From assembly GCF_035599575.1 (NCBI RefSeq), contig NZ_CP141179.1, forward strand, positions 1,736,001 to 1,800,000: a stretch of DNA of 64,000 nt. The letters run 5' to 3'. Both the position numbers and the translations under genes were made by a program. The notes under the pieces are model-generated. The model did no database searches, was not told the DNA's origin, and worked only from the letters and a program-made list of their open reading frames with translations. The DNA is from Roseovarius sp. Pro17. GTDB taxonomy: Bacteria; Pseudomonadota; Alphaproteobacteria; Rhodobacterales; Rhodobacteraceae. This document shows, in pieces, positions 38,090 through 46,589 of the stretch (the stretch's first letter is position 1; every line of letters begins with the position of its first letter).

Positions 38090-38551
38090 TTACCGCGGCA
38101 GCTCAACGACTTTGGTGTAGGCATCAATCATATCGAGTGCTTTTACGAAGCTATCACCCAGATTGTCCTTCACGATATATCCAGCAATATTGTTGTCATA
38201 CGCAGCCGCAACATCCCTAGGGGCGTCGGAGGTCGACAGCACAAAGATCACCGCGCGCTCAAGCTCGACATCTTTACGGATTTCCTCAAGAAACTCAAAC
38301 CCGTCCATGCGCGGCATGTTGAGATCGAGCGTAACCAGATAGGGTGGCATCAATCGATCATTTCCACATTCGCCGCGCAGAATGTCGAGCGCCTGCTGAC
38401 CATCCTTGGCGACGAATGTCGGATTGATGATGTTGAGCTTCTTCAATGCACGTTTGATGGCCATCACACTGACCTCGTCATCATCAACAATCAGGAATTT
38501 GATAGGATCGTCCTGCTGGTCGCAGAATAATTCGTGCCGAGGCGTATTCAT
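38090..38551 (-). CDS. single-domain response regulator (Rcp1-like)
   Basis: A 153-residue receiver-only protein with an N-terminal extension of 15 residues. Motifs: IKFLIVDDDEVS, phosphoacceptor Asp in VTLDLNMPRMDGFEF, Ser in FVLSTSDAPRD, and Lys in GYIVKDN. Like Rcp1-type regulators it lacks an output domain and probably acts as a phosphotransfer shuttle or through protein binding. Its start lies 23 bases beyond the histidine kinase stop, a clear operon. Confidence 0.92.
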   Translation of the reverse strand: MNTPRHELFCDQQDDPIKFLIVDDDEVSVMAIKRALKKLNIINPTFVAKDGQQALDILRGECGNDRLMPPYLVTLDLNMPRMDGFEFLEEIRKDVELERAVIFVLSTSDAPRDVAAAYDNNIAGYIVKDNLGDSFVKALDMIDAYTKVVELPR

Positions 38552-38574
38552 TTTCTTTGTTTCCCTTGTTTAGG

Positions 38575-40527
38575 CTATGCGGCCTGGTCCAATGATTGTG
38601 TTGCTACGAGTTTGGCAGGCATTTCGAACACGAACCGGGTGCCACGATGGACATCCGGATCGGATTGAACGCGGATCTTGCCATCATGATACTCCAGCAA
38701 CTTTCGAATGATCGCGAGGCCCAGACCACTTCCTTCAACCTCATCACGGGGCCGCAGGGTCTGGAACAGACCAAATATCTTGTCGTGATATTTCGCAGGA
38801 ATCCCTGGCCCGTCATCGTGCACAGAACATGAAAAACAATCGGCCATGAATTCTACTTTGACAGTAATCTGGCCAGTCTTTTTGTCGTGATGTTTGATGG
38901 CATTGTTGATCAGATTGAGAAGGATCTGACGAAGGGGCGTTGCATAGGTCACGACGCAATCACATGGGCCCAAAAATATAACTGGGAAATCGCCATTCGG
39001 ATCCAAAAACTCCGCTGTTTGTTTAACGACGGAGCTGATTGAAACCTCAACCAAGTGATCGGCATCCTTGCCGACGCGGGCGTATTCCAGCAGATCCTGC
39101 AACAACTGGTTAAGCCGATCAATGCGCTGTTTCACGAGCGACATGTTTTCGCGCCCTTCCTCGCAAAAGACGTTGTCGGGGTCCTCCAGCGTCCATTCTG
39201 TCAGATCTTGAATGGCCCGCAGTGGGGCGCGCAGATCATGCGCCGCAACATACGCAAATTTTTCCAGCTCTGCGTTAGAGCGGTGCAGCTCGTGTGCGTT
39301 CAGCTTGAACACGTCAAGCGCACTTGCCATCTTGCCCAGTTCATCAGGGCCAGAGACATCGACACGGTAAGACGTCTGGCCGGCCGCAATCGCGACGACG
39401 GCGTTCGTCAGACGCGCCATTCTTCTGTTGATCTGCCGCTCCACCACAAAGATCATCGCCCAGTAGATGACCATCAGCGAAAAGAACATTGACAGCGCCA
39501 GAATGATCGACATTTGCCGCGTGGCCGTGGTCAGGCCCTGTTTGGCATCCTCGATCTGCGCGCGGGCGGCATCCGTGAGCTGATTGGACAGGTTGGAGAT
39601 AGCCTCCACCGGGGTAAGTTGGGTTAGCTTGTCGGCGTCAAGGTTTGCCCGACGCACCTGAAGTTCCCGGACCGCGTTCCGGATTCCCTCGTCGTCAAAG
39701 ATAAGATCGCGTATGTGCAAGATCTTGCTTGCCATGTCTGTCCGCGCAGTGCCTTTTTCCAATTGCGCGACAAGACCGACAACGCCACGCAGCTTGAACT
39801 GCAGCGTGTTCGCAGCCCTCTCAAGCTCATTTTCCCCAGATATGTTGCGCAAGGAAACAGCCGTGTCGATAATCGCTTCGACCGCCAGTGCAATTTCGGT
39901 AAAAGCGTGGGCGACTACCAGATCGTGATGGTACTGTCGCTCGACTTCATCGGACCCGGTTGTCACACGAGCCGGATTCGTCTGAAGGGTGAAATTTGCA
40001 GAATTCGCCGTCTCAAATGAGACATCTTCGAGCAGCACACGCAAGGACACCCCAATATCCCGCAGGTTTTGTGTCTTTTGCGCAAGGGCGTTATCGTAGA
40101 GCAATACAGCCCGTGTCTCGGCGAGAATTTTCGTCGTGCCCTGATCGATCTTGTCCAGAGCCTGCGTCATATTGGTAAGGATGTTCGGCGAGCGTTCTGT
40201 ATCAAAAAACTCGCGGATGTTCGTTCGAAGTATTGAAAGCCTTTCGGTCAATTGTACGGATAAGGGACCAAGGTCCTCAATCCGATTGACTCCGTCCACC
40301 CGCTGCAACAGCAGCAGCAAGCTCTTCAGGTTTCGCTCGGTGTCTGCCGCACTTACGAAGACCGGCACCGAAGAATGCGCCAATTGATCCACTGAACGGC
40401 TGAGCGTGCGCAATTGAACGACGCCGACGGCCAATGCCCCAAGCAGAACGAGCGAAATTCCCAAGAACACCAAACGAAGTCGGGAGACGATGCCCTGCAC
40501 CTGCCAGAAATGGGTTCGGTCTGACAT
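38575..40527 (-). CDS. sensor histidine kinase with large helical periplasmic domain
   Basis: A 650-residue kinase. Membrane helix 19-38, an all-helical periplasmic domain of about 300 residues (39-338), second helix 339-362, HAMP 363-415, HisKA with phosphoacceptor His430 in YVAAHDLRAPLRA, and HATPase (N box LLNLINNAIKHH 536-547, G1 DDGPGIP 571-577, G2 GSGLGLAI 599-606). The large helical sensor between two membrane spans resembles TorS. It is divergent from a solute-binding-protein gene (122 bases) and leads two response-regulator genes. No receiver domain is fused. Confidence 0.93.
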   Translation of the reverse strand: MSDRTHFWQVQGIVSRLRLVFLGISLVLLGALAVGVVQLRTLSRSVDQLAHSSVPVFVSAADTERNLKSLLLLLQRVDGVNRIEDLGPLSVQLTERLSILRTNIREFFDTERSPNILTNMTQALDKIDQGTTKILAETRAVLLYDNALAQKTQNLRDIGVSLRVLLEDVSFETANSANFTLQTNPARVTTGSDEVERQYHHDLVVAHAFTEIALAVEAIIDTAVSLRNISGENELERAANTLQFKLRGVVGLVAQLEKGTARTDMASKILHIRDLIFDDEGIRNAVRELQVRRANLDADKLTQLTPVEAISNLSNQLTDAARAQIEDAKQGLTTATRQMSIILALSMFFSLMVIYWAMIFVVERQINRRMARLTNAVVAIAAGQTSYRVDVSGPDELGKMASALDVFKLNAHELHRSNAELEKFAYVAAHDLRAPLRAIQDLTEWTLEDPDNVFCEEGRENMSLVKQRIDRLNQLLQDLLEYARVGKDADHLVEVSISSVVKQTAEFLDPNGDFPVIFLGPCDCVVTYATPLRQILLNLINNAIKHHDKKTGQITVKVEFMADCFSCSVHDDGPGIPAKYHDKIFGLFQTLRPRDEVEGSGLGLAIIRKLLEYHDGKIRVQSDPDVHRGTRFVFEMPAKLVATQSLDQAA

Positions 40528-40649
40528 GCTATCCCTCGAATTACTCTGCCCAAATGATCTTTCCAGCTTAGCGCTCAGAAATTAATTGCGGCTTAAGTTT
40601 CTTCCGCAATGATCGTGATTGGACGGCGATTTTTGGGAAAGTAGTTAGC

Positions 40650-42125
40650 ATGAAAAACAACCATCCTCCTCGGGACGCGTGGACGCGCCGTGATGCGTTG
40701 TTGGGCATGACGGCAGCAAGCCTATGCGGGTTATCTGCGGCGTCGGCGACAGCCGCGCCTGATAGTGCGTTGCATGATGTTGTGGCGCGGCGCGTGCGTG
40801 AGCTGGCGGGTGGGCGAAAACTGAAGCTGCGGCTTCTGCTTCCCAATGGCTCGGGTGGCAACGTCAATCCAGTAATTGCCTATTTCACGCAGATGACTGG
40901 TGTAGATGTGCAGTCATTCGAGACGAATGTCGACGCGATCAACACCGAACTTTTGCTGGATACTTTAAGCGCGTCGCGAAAATACGATGTGGCGCTCCCC
41001 GCGACATTCGGTCTGCCCGACCTCGTGGCGGCCGACGCGATTTTGCCAATCACAGACTTTGCAAATCAGTATGAGCCGCCCGGTTTTCGCGACAAAATCT
41101 TGTTTGGGGTTGGCGACAGCTTCGACGACAAGCTGTACGGATTCCAGACCGATGGCGACGCCTACATGATGTTCTACCACAAGGGGATGCTGGAAAACCT
41201 AGACGAGCAGATGCGCTTTGAAGACACGTTCGGACAGCGCCTGTCGATACCCCAGACGTGGCAAGACCTTGATCGACAAATGGCTTTTTTCAACCGACCC
41301 GACGAGGGCCAATGGGGCGGTTTTCTTTTCAGAACGCCGGGATATGTCGCGTCGGAATGGTGGGTCAGGTTTCACGCCAAAGGGATCTGGCCGTTCTCGT
41401 CTGAAATGGAGCCTCAAATTGCCTCTCCAGCCGGTGTTGAAGCCCTGGAAGAAATGATCCGTGCGTCCGAGCACCTTTGTCCAGAAGCATCCAATATCGG
41501 CCTGTTCGAAAACTGGGAGCGGTTCGGGCGCGGGGATATTTTTTGTAATATCGGCTGGGGTGGAACGCAGAAATACCTCAATGGCCCCAACTCCGCGATG
41601 CGCGGAAATATGCTGTATGGCCCGACACCCGGCGGGATCGTCGATGGAAAGCTCTTAGTGACGCCCTACTTCAATTGGGGCTGGAATTACGTCGTGACCA
41701 GCAATAGCGAGCTGCCCGAAATCGCCTACCTGTTCGCCCTCTTTGCCTCAACACCCCAGATGTCGACGCTAGCCGTTCGGCAGAAGGATGGCTTTTTCGA
41801 CCCCTTCCGCCCCGAACATTACGAAGACGAGGGGATCGAGGCCGCCTACACGCCGGAGTTTTTATCTGTGCACCGCGCAAGTCTGGAGGCCGCCATTCCG
41901 GACCTGTACCTGCAAAATCAAGGTGAATATTTTCGAGTCCTCACCGAATGGCTTAGCCGCGCGCTGTCAGGCGAGACGCCGCCGCAAAAAGCGCTGGACC
42001 GCGTGGCGCAAAGGTGGCGACTGATCACGAACGCGTCAGGGCCGTCCGTTCAGCAAGAGCGATGGATGCGCTTGCGTAATAAATATCCAGCGCCAATCCG
42101 TGACGCACTCGGGGATATTGCCTGA
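40650..42125 (+). CDS. Tat-exported extracellular solute-binding protein, no transporter
   Basis: A 491-residue periplasmic binding protein of the family 1 (sugar-type) fold. Residues 1-36 form a Tat signal (WTRRDALLGMTAASLCGL...AAP). Typical segments are PNGSGGNVNPVIAYFTQMTG, DLVAADAILPITDFA, YGFQTDGDAYMMFYHKGML split here as GFQTDGDAYMMFYHKG, and GDIFCNIGWGGTQKYL. No permease or ATPase gene is adjacent; the neighbours are a divergent histidine kinase and a co-directional cytosolic kinase 67 bases on. It may serve as the ligand sensor for the kinase. Ligand unknown. Confidence 0.88.
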   Translation: MKNNHPPRDAWTRRDALLGMTAASLCGLSAASATAAPDSALHDVVARRVRELAGGRKLKLRLLLPNGSGGNVNPVIAYFTQMTGVDVQSFETNVDAINTELLLDTLSASRKYDVALPATFGLPDLVAADAILPITDFANQYEPPGFRDKILFGVGDSFDDKLYGFQTDGDAYMMFYHKGMLENLDEQMRFEDTFGQRLSIPQTWQDLDRQMAFFNRPDEGQWGGFLFRTPGYVASEWWVRFHAKGIWPFSSEMEPQIASPAGVEALEEMIRASEHLCPEASNIGLFENWERFGRGDIFCNIGWGGTQKYLNGPNSAMRGNMLYGPTPGGIVDGKLLVTPYFNWGWNYVVTSNSELPEIAYLFALFASTPQMSTLAVRQKDGFFDPFRPEHYEDEGIEAAYTPEFLSVHRASLEAAIPDLYLQNQGEYFRVLTEWLSRALSGETPPQKALDRVAQRWRLITNASGPSVQQERWMRLRNKYPAPIRDALGDIA

Positions 42126-42192
42126 GCTCACGCAACCGACTTTGCAGACATAACAACCGTCCATATGTGACTTCAAGATTTGTAGGTAGACA

Positions 42193-42942
42193 ATGAGCAT
42201 CAATACCAAACGCCAACCCCACCACGCAGAATTGCAAGAGCTTGACGCGGATTCCGGCTCCGAGGATTTTGAAGAATTCGTTTACCTGCTGAGCCACGAC
42301 ATTCGCAACTCCGTGCGCGCCTTGCTGGAATTGCCACAGTGGATCAGAGAAGATTTGGCCGCCACAGGTCATCGCATCGATGGATCACTGGCCGAGAGCT
42401 TTGATCTTATGGACACCCAGACGCGGCGGTTGGATCGCATGTTGGTGGACTTGCTGGCCTATTCTCGCATCGGGCGCAAACAATCTGTGCAATCCATGAA
42501 TTTGGCAGAGACGATCCGCGAGATCATCACTGAATTGCGTCCGCCAAAAGGTTTCCAAATCACGTGCGATCTGGATTGCATGACCGTTCAGATGGGAGAG
42601 CAGGACATTTTTACATTGCTGACGGCGCTGATCTCCAACGCGATCAAGCATCATCACAAGGAAGGTGGGATTATTCAAATAAAGTCTTGGAGCGAGGGAA
42701 GGGATTGCGTCATTCGCGTCCAAGACGATGGCCCCGGCATTCCCGAACGGCAGCGCGAGCGGGTCTTCGCCGCCATGACGACCCTCAAACCGCGCGATGA
42801 AGTCGAAGGTAGTGGAATGGGATTACCCATCGTTCGCAAGATCGTCGCCGTCTATGGCGGGCGCGTGAGCTATGGCAGTATCCATGACGGCTCGGGCACA
42901 GCTTTGGAAATACGCCTCGGCGCTGGGCTTTCGCGTATCTAA
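42193..42942 (+). CDS. cytosolic sensor histidine kinase
   Basis: A 249-residue kinase without membrane segments or a recognisable sensor domain. HisKA carries His35 in FVYLLSHDIRNSVRALLEL; HATPase shows LLTALISNAIKHHHKEG (N box), DDGPGIPE (G1) and GSGMGLPI (G2). Its core is similar to the C-terminal part of the membrane kinase encoded 1.7 kb away (both have LKPRDEVEGSG or LRPRDEVEGSG), so one may derive from the other. It follows the solute-binding-protein gene and probably feeds the same response regulators. Confidence 0.9.
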   Translation: MSINTKRQPHHAELQELDADSGSEDFEEFVYLLSHDIRNSVRALLELPQWIREDLAATGHRIDGSLAESFDLMDTQTRRLDRMLVDLLAYSRIGRKQSVQSMNLAETIREIITELRPPKGFQITCDLDCMTVQMGEQDIFTLLTALISNAIKHHHKEGGIIQIKSWSEGRDCVIRVQDDGPGIPERQRERVFAAMTTLKPRDEVEGSGMGLPIVRKIVAVYGGRVSYGSIHDGSGTALEIRLGAGLSRI

Positions 42943-43095
42943 CCCTTCTAAGATCTTGCGATATTGAGGAGGCGCAAATTCAATGTCTGCTCGGCAAGTA
43001 CTCTTTCAGGTTCCGCGCTTAAAGCACTGCGCTGAGCCTGTCACGATTTTGTGCCGCTCCTTTGATAGCATATTCTGCAACGGGGGATATGAACT

Positions 43096-43271
43096 GTGGG
43101 ACAGATACGGAGGGACCACTTCCGCAATAATGGGGTGCGTATCACTCTCATCAGTCGACTGGCAAACAAACAGGTGGCGAACGATCTTGGTGCCGGCATG
43201 CCGACGCTGAATAAGTGGATCACCTGGCATCGAGAAGCGGATGTTGTATCAAAAGAAGATCTGAGCCTTGG
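43096..43271 (+). pseudogene. IS3-family transposase OrfA, 5' fragment
   Basis: From GTG 43096 the frame reads MGQIRRDHFRNNGVRITL, then VANDLGAGMPTLNKWITWHR and EADVVSKEDLSLG. This is the helix-turn-helix half of an IS3-type OrfA; similarity stops after EDLSL, where unrelated sequence begins. The dimerisation half and OrfB are missing. No terminal repeat is visible. Confidence 0.7.
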
Positions 43272-43385
43272 GTCCAAACTCTATGGTTTAGTCGCTTTCA
43301 TGACCGCCTGCACATCTCAACCCGTGAGTACTCGCGGACCGTCAGCGATTGGCTCACGTCGATCGATTTGGAAACGACGACCTGA
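43272..43385 (+). pseudogene. tyrosine recombinase (integrase) fragment
   Basis: Directly after the OrfA fragment, in another frame, the plus strand reads LWFSRFHDRLHISTREYSRT then VSDWLTSIDLETTT and a TGA at 43383-43385. This matches the segment just before the catalytic HSxRR box of the small phage-type integrases frequent in alphaproteobacteria. The catalytic residues themselves are absent, so it is a dead remnant of a mobile element. Confidence 0.55.
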
Positions 43386-43452
43386 ACTGGCCCTGCATTT
43401 TCCGACAAGTTTGCGGAATAGTTAAGATGCATTTGATTTTTGCTCGTGCTGT

Positions 43453-44224
43453 TTATTGTGCCATCGCTTGGATGAAATATGCAGCGGCGGCCGTGCGCTT
43501 ATCAAGGGCAGTATGAGAGCGCTCTAATTTGTAGAAACCGATCCAATTGTTAATGATCCGCTTGACTTGGAATCCATCGGTGATCTCGTGCAGATTGACG
43601 GCCTCCTGTTTCAGAGATCGCCAAAGGCGTTCGATAAACATGCTGTCTAATAACGGCTCCGCCCATTAATTACCGGCAGGTGGTTTGTAGAATCACCGCG
43701 CGGCATTGAGGTATTGATATCGGCCTTGGTCAACGTCGACATCCAACCAGCGCCTGTGCCTTGGCTGCCTTGATTTATATTCATTATCTCCAGCTTGCCG
43801 TATCGGGCGATTACGCCCGCCAGCTCTTCGACGCAAAAGCTGGCGTCCAGCGTGTTGTAAAGCCGCTAGGGCAGAATTTTGCGGGTTGTCCAATCCATGA
43901 TTGCTACCAGATACGGAATCCCTATTTCATGGGGATGTATGTGATGCCGCTACACCAGACCTGATTGGGCCGCGTGATTGCTAGCTTTCTCAGCATGTAT
44001 GGATAAATGCTGCGCTGCGGTTGTTTCTTGCTGGTGTTTGGGCCTTTTCAGATAGCCTGAAAACGCCGGCCATGCCTTCAATCGCCTGCCGCTTACATGT
44101 GTTAACCTGCATTGGATGCAGTTGCCGCTTGGCTGCGACCTCTTAAACCGTCTTGTCGCCGCGCAGGGCCTCCAAGCGCCGCAGCAGTCTTGAACTTATC
44201 CGAAAAGTTCGGTCGCTCCGTCAT
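43453..44224 (-). mobile_element. decayed IS3-family element (orfA and orfB remnants)
   Basis: On the minus strand, an ATG at 44224 starts MTERPNFSDKFKTAAAL; after a frameshift it continues LEALRGDKTV, a stop in place of Gln, then EVAAKRQLHPMQVNTCKRQA and IEGMAGVFRL, a typical OrfA. After a deletion the OrfB core follows as SIYPYMLRKLAITRPNQVW and CSGITYIPMK with a stop, then broken frames to MFIERLWRSLKQEAVNLHE and ERSHTALDKRTAAAAYF, ending at 43453. Several stops and frameshifts make it inactive. Terminal repeats were not found. Confidence 0.75.
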
Positions 44225-44389
44225 TCTCGTATCCATTCATCTGCGTTGGATACATCTTAGCACGCCGTTTAATTTCGCCGGACCACTTCGGTCTACGACA
44301 CTCTTTCGATGCGGCGGACCAAGGTATCCTAGATTCAGAAGAGGACTGACAACTTGCGGGCCGGTCAAGTCTTGTTGAGGTAACTCAAG

Positions 44390-44506
44390 ATGGATAGCAC
44401 AATCAAATATCTCGACATTGACTCAGAAGATGCCTTTGCGATTGTAGAATCCGTTGAATTGCAATCGTTTTGTCCGCTCGAGATAACTTGGCAAAGGAGT
44501 CCCTAA
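44390..44506 (+). CDS. candidate leader peptide ORF upstream of doxX-like gene
   Basis: A 38-codon frame MDSTIKYLDIDSEDAFAIVE... ends in TAATG, sharing its last A with the start of the DoxX-family gene. TGAGG lies 9 bases before the ATG. The stop-start overlap would couple translation. It has no membrane segment or known motif. May be spurious. Confidence 0.35.
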   Translation: MDSTIKYLDIDSEDAFAIVESVELQSFCPLEITWQRSP

Positions 44507-44871
44507 TGACTGACGTTATGAACCTCGCAGGGCGGATTCTGATTGCGTTTCTCTTCTTTGCAGGCGCAATTCAGAAAGTTGTGGATCCGGCAGCAGCGCA
44601 GACGATGATCGCCTCAATCGGACTGCCTGTTGCGTTCATCTGGCCTATTGCGCTTTTCAATCTGGTCGCCGCAGTCTGTTTGGTGATCGGTCCGGGGATC
44701 GGCCGCTGGGCGCTGATCATGGCAGTCTACTGCATTTTCACCAGTTGGTTTCACTGGCAACTCCGCGCCGACCCATGGCAAGTGACGATCATGGCAAAGA
44801 ACTGGTCGATTGCCGGGGGTCTGCTGATCCTCGCCGCACAGGGGCCGGGCCGCTTCTCAATATTTCGCTGA
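44506..44871 (+). CDS. DoxX-family membrane protein
   Basis: A 121-residue protein with four membrane helices: MNLAGRILIAFLFFAGAIQK at the N-terminus, FIWPIALFNLVAAVCLVIG, ALIMAVYCIFTSWFHW and WSIAGGLLILAA. This is the DoxX pattern (LAGRILIAFLFFAGAIQKVVDP is characteristic in part). ATG 44506 has AAAGGAG upstream. DoxX proteins are linked to redox or sulfur metabolism in other organisms; no partner is present here. Confidence 0.85.
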   Translation: MTDVMNLAGRILIAFLFFAGAIQKVVDPAAAQTMIASIGLPVAFIWPIALFNLVAAVCLVIGPGIGRWALIMAVYCIFTSWFHWQLRADPWQVTIMAKNWSIAGGLLILAAQGPGRFSIFR

Positions 44872-45139
44872 TCCAAGCGCCCCCCGACCAAGTAACTCAC
44901 TTCGCAAGCCAAGCGGCGCTCACTGCGATGGATACAAAGTCCGCCGTTGGAGAAGAGGTATTGATCATCTGCATTTGAAGGGATGCTTTCAGGCTGACAG
45001 ATTACCCGCCATGACCACTTTACACGATAGACCATAGCAAACGGTAAAGAAGGCTAGAGGTGCGCGCTGCGGCACGGAAAGCACTGGTTCTTCAAAGCGA
45101 AATCAAGCATTGTTGCTGAAACTAAGGGAGATACGTTCT

Positions 45140-45430
45140 ATGAAAAAATTTGTCTGGCTATTGGGGTCCACGACGTTATTGCTTGCGGCCTGTGAAGAGT
45201 ATGAAGGCGGGAGCAGAGGTGCATCCGGTCAATTCATCAATGACCTGCCGGAGGGCGTACTTGCGCTTGCCGCCCCGTACCAAGATCTGAACGCTGTCCA
45301 GCTTGATCCATCGAGTGGATGCTATATCTATCGTCACTCTGGCCCAGTCGAGACTACATTCCTGCCGCTGAGATCCAGAGAGGGACGACCGATTTGCTTG
45401 CAAAAAGTCGAGGCGAGCCCAGAGAGCTAA
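45140..45430 (+). CDS. small lipoprotein
   Basis: A 96-residue protein with a lipoprotein signal (MKKFVWLLGSTTLLLAAC, lipid-carrying Cys at position 18) followed by a mature part with two more cysteines (SGCYIYRHSGP and RPICLQKVE) that could form a disulfide. AAGGGAG precedes ATG 45140. No family recognised. Monocistronic, convergent with the L,D-transpeptidase gene. Confidence 0.75.
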   Translation: MKKFVWLLGSTTLLLAACEEYEGGSRGASGQFINDLPEGVLALAAPYQDLNAVQLDPSSGCYIYRHSGPVETTFLPLRSREGRPICLQKVEASPES

Positions 45431-45488
45431 GCCGATAGCTGAGCAAACAATCGAGGGGTCATTCCACCCTCGTCAGATGACTTTTTGA

Positions 45489-46154
45489 TCAGCTTCGGGC
45501 CGAGACCCGATCTTCGGGCGGGTACAAATAGGCCGTCGATCCGGTCGAGACATGTTCATAAAGACTGTTGATATGTGCCATGACCATGCGAACACACCCT
45601 GAACTGGCCCGGCCTCCGATAGAGCGTGGTTGGGGTGAGCCGTGGATACGCAAGTAGGTGTCCCGATTGCCAACAAACAGGTAAAAGGCGCGCGATCCGA
45701 GTGGGTTATTTGGTCCACCGTTCATGCCGTCAGCGTGCTGGGTATAAATGCCAGGATCGCGCTTTATCATGGCGGCAGTCGGAGTCCATGTTGGCCATCT
45801 GGCCTTTCGGCGGATCGTATAGGTGCCCGGTTCATAGAGATTCCCGCGTGCGATCGCGACCCCGTACCGCATCGCGGTGCCGTCGTCGCGGATATGATAG
45901 AGATATCTCGCCACTGCATCGACATGAATATCCCCGGGAGTGAGGCCGGCATTCGCCTCAACACGCTGAGGCAAGAAGCGCGGATTGAAACCCCAAGGAT
46001 TTGACGTGGCGGGGTCATAATTCGCAGGCGTTACCTGAGCATCCCATTTCGACCATTTTGATCTGTCAGATGTTGGGGCAGCCCAAACAGCGCCGGAAAT
46101 GGGGGCCGAAAATAGAGCCGCAGCCGAAGTTACGAAATGGCGTCTGGTCAGCAT
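45489..46154 (-). CDS. L,D-transpeptidase (YkuD family)
   Basis: A 221-residue exported protein. The signal is Tat-like (MLTRRHFVTSAAALFSAPIS...WAAP). The YkuD catalytic motif is complete: His171 in YLRIHGSPQP and Cys187 in RASSGCVRM. Such enzymes make 3-3 crosslinks in peptidoglycan or attach proteins to it. The segment NNPLGSRAFYLF is the usual substrate-side strand. It is one of many paralogues usual in alphaproteobacteria; specific role unknown. Confidence 0.93.
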   Translation of the reverse strand: MLTRRHFVTSAAALFSAPISGAVWAAPTSDRSKWSKWDAQVTPANYDPATSNPWGFNPRFLPQRVEANAGLTPGDIHVDAVARYLYHIRDDGTAMRYGVAIARGNLYEPGTYTIRRKARWPTWTPTAAMIKRDPGIYTQHADGMNGGPNNPLGSRAFYLFVGNRDTYLRIHGSPQPRSIGGRASSGCVRMVMAHINSLYEHVSTGSTAYLYPPEDRVSARS

Positions 46155-46230
46155 AGGTCCACGATCCTTGTCTGCGGCGGCTCGATTAACAGTTGCCCGC
46201 CAAGGTATGCATCATCAAGCAAAGATCCAA

Positions 46231-46431
46231 TCACGTGCCTGTGTCTATACTAAAAGCGGTTGGTAGTGGCAAAAATACAAACGCCAAAGACCCAAAGATC
46301 GCCAAAGGAGTTGTTCTCTGGAACGTGATAAATGAGCAAAGCGGGCTTGATCCTGACCTCCGCCGTTTTAAGCGCATAGAGGCCGCATTGCAGGTCACTG
46401 CGATCATTGCGCCAAAGATCACGGCGGTCAT
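46231..46431 (-). CDS. candidate small membrane protein (66 aa)
   Basis: A 66-codon minus-strand frame with two hydrophobic segments (MTAVIFGAMIAVTCNAA and TPLAIFGSLAFVFLPL) separated by a basic loop RLKRRRSG. GGGAT precedes the ATG. This is the only content I can suggest for the 435-base gap 46155-46589. No known family; may be spurious. Confidence 0.3.
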   Translation of the reverse strand: MTAVIFGAMIAVTCNAASMRLKRRRSGSSPLCSFITFQRTTPLAIFGSLAFVFLPLPTAFSIDTGT

Positions 46432-46589
46432 GAATCCCGTTTGAACACAGTCACCAGTGCACTGACACTTTCAGTCCATGCCTGCCGCCCGCAGACTTCT
46501 TTGTGGTGCGCCCTGTGTGATGAAGGTATTCTTTGATCAGCCCGTGCGTCTTGGAGCGTGCGGGTATCGCATGTGCGCGGAGCCAGAGC

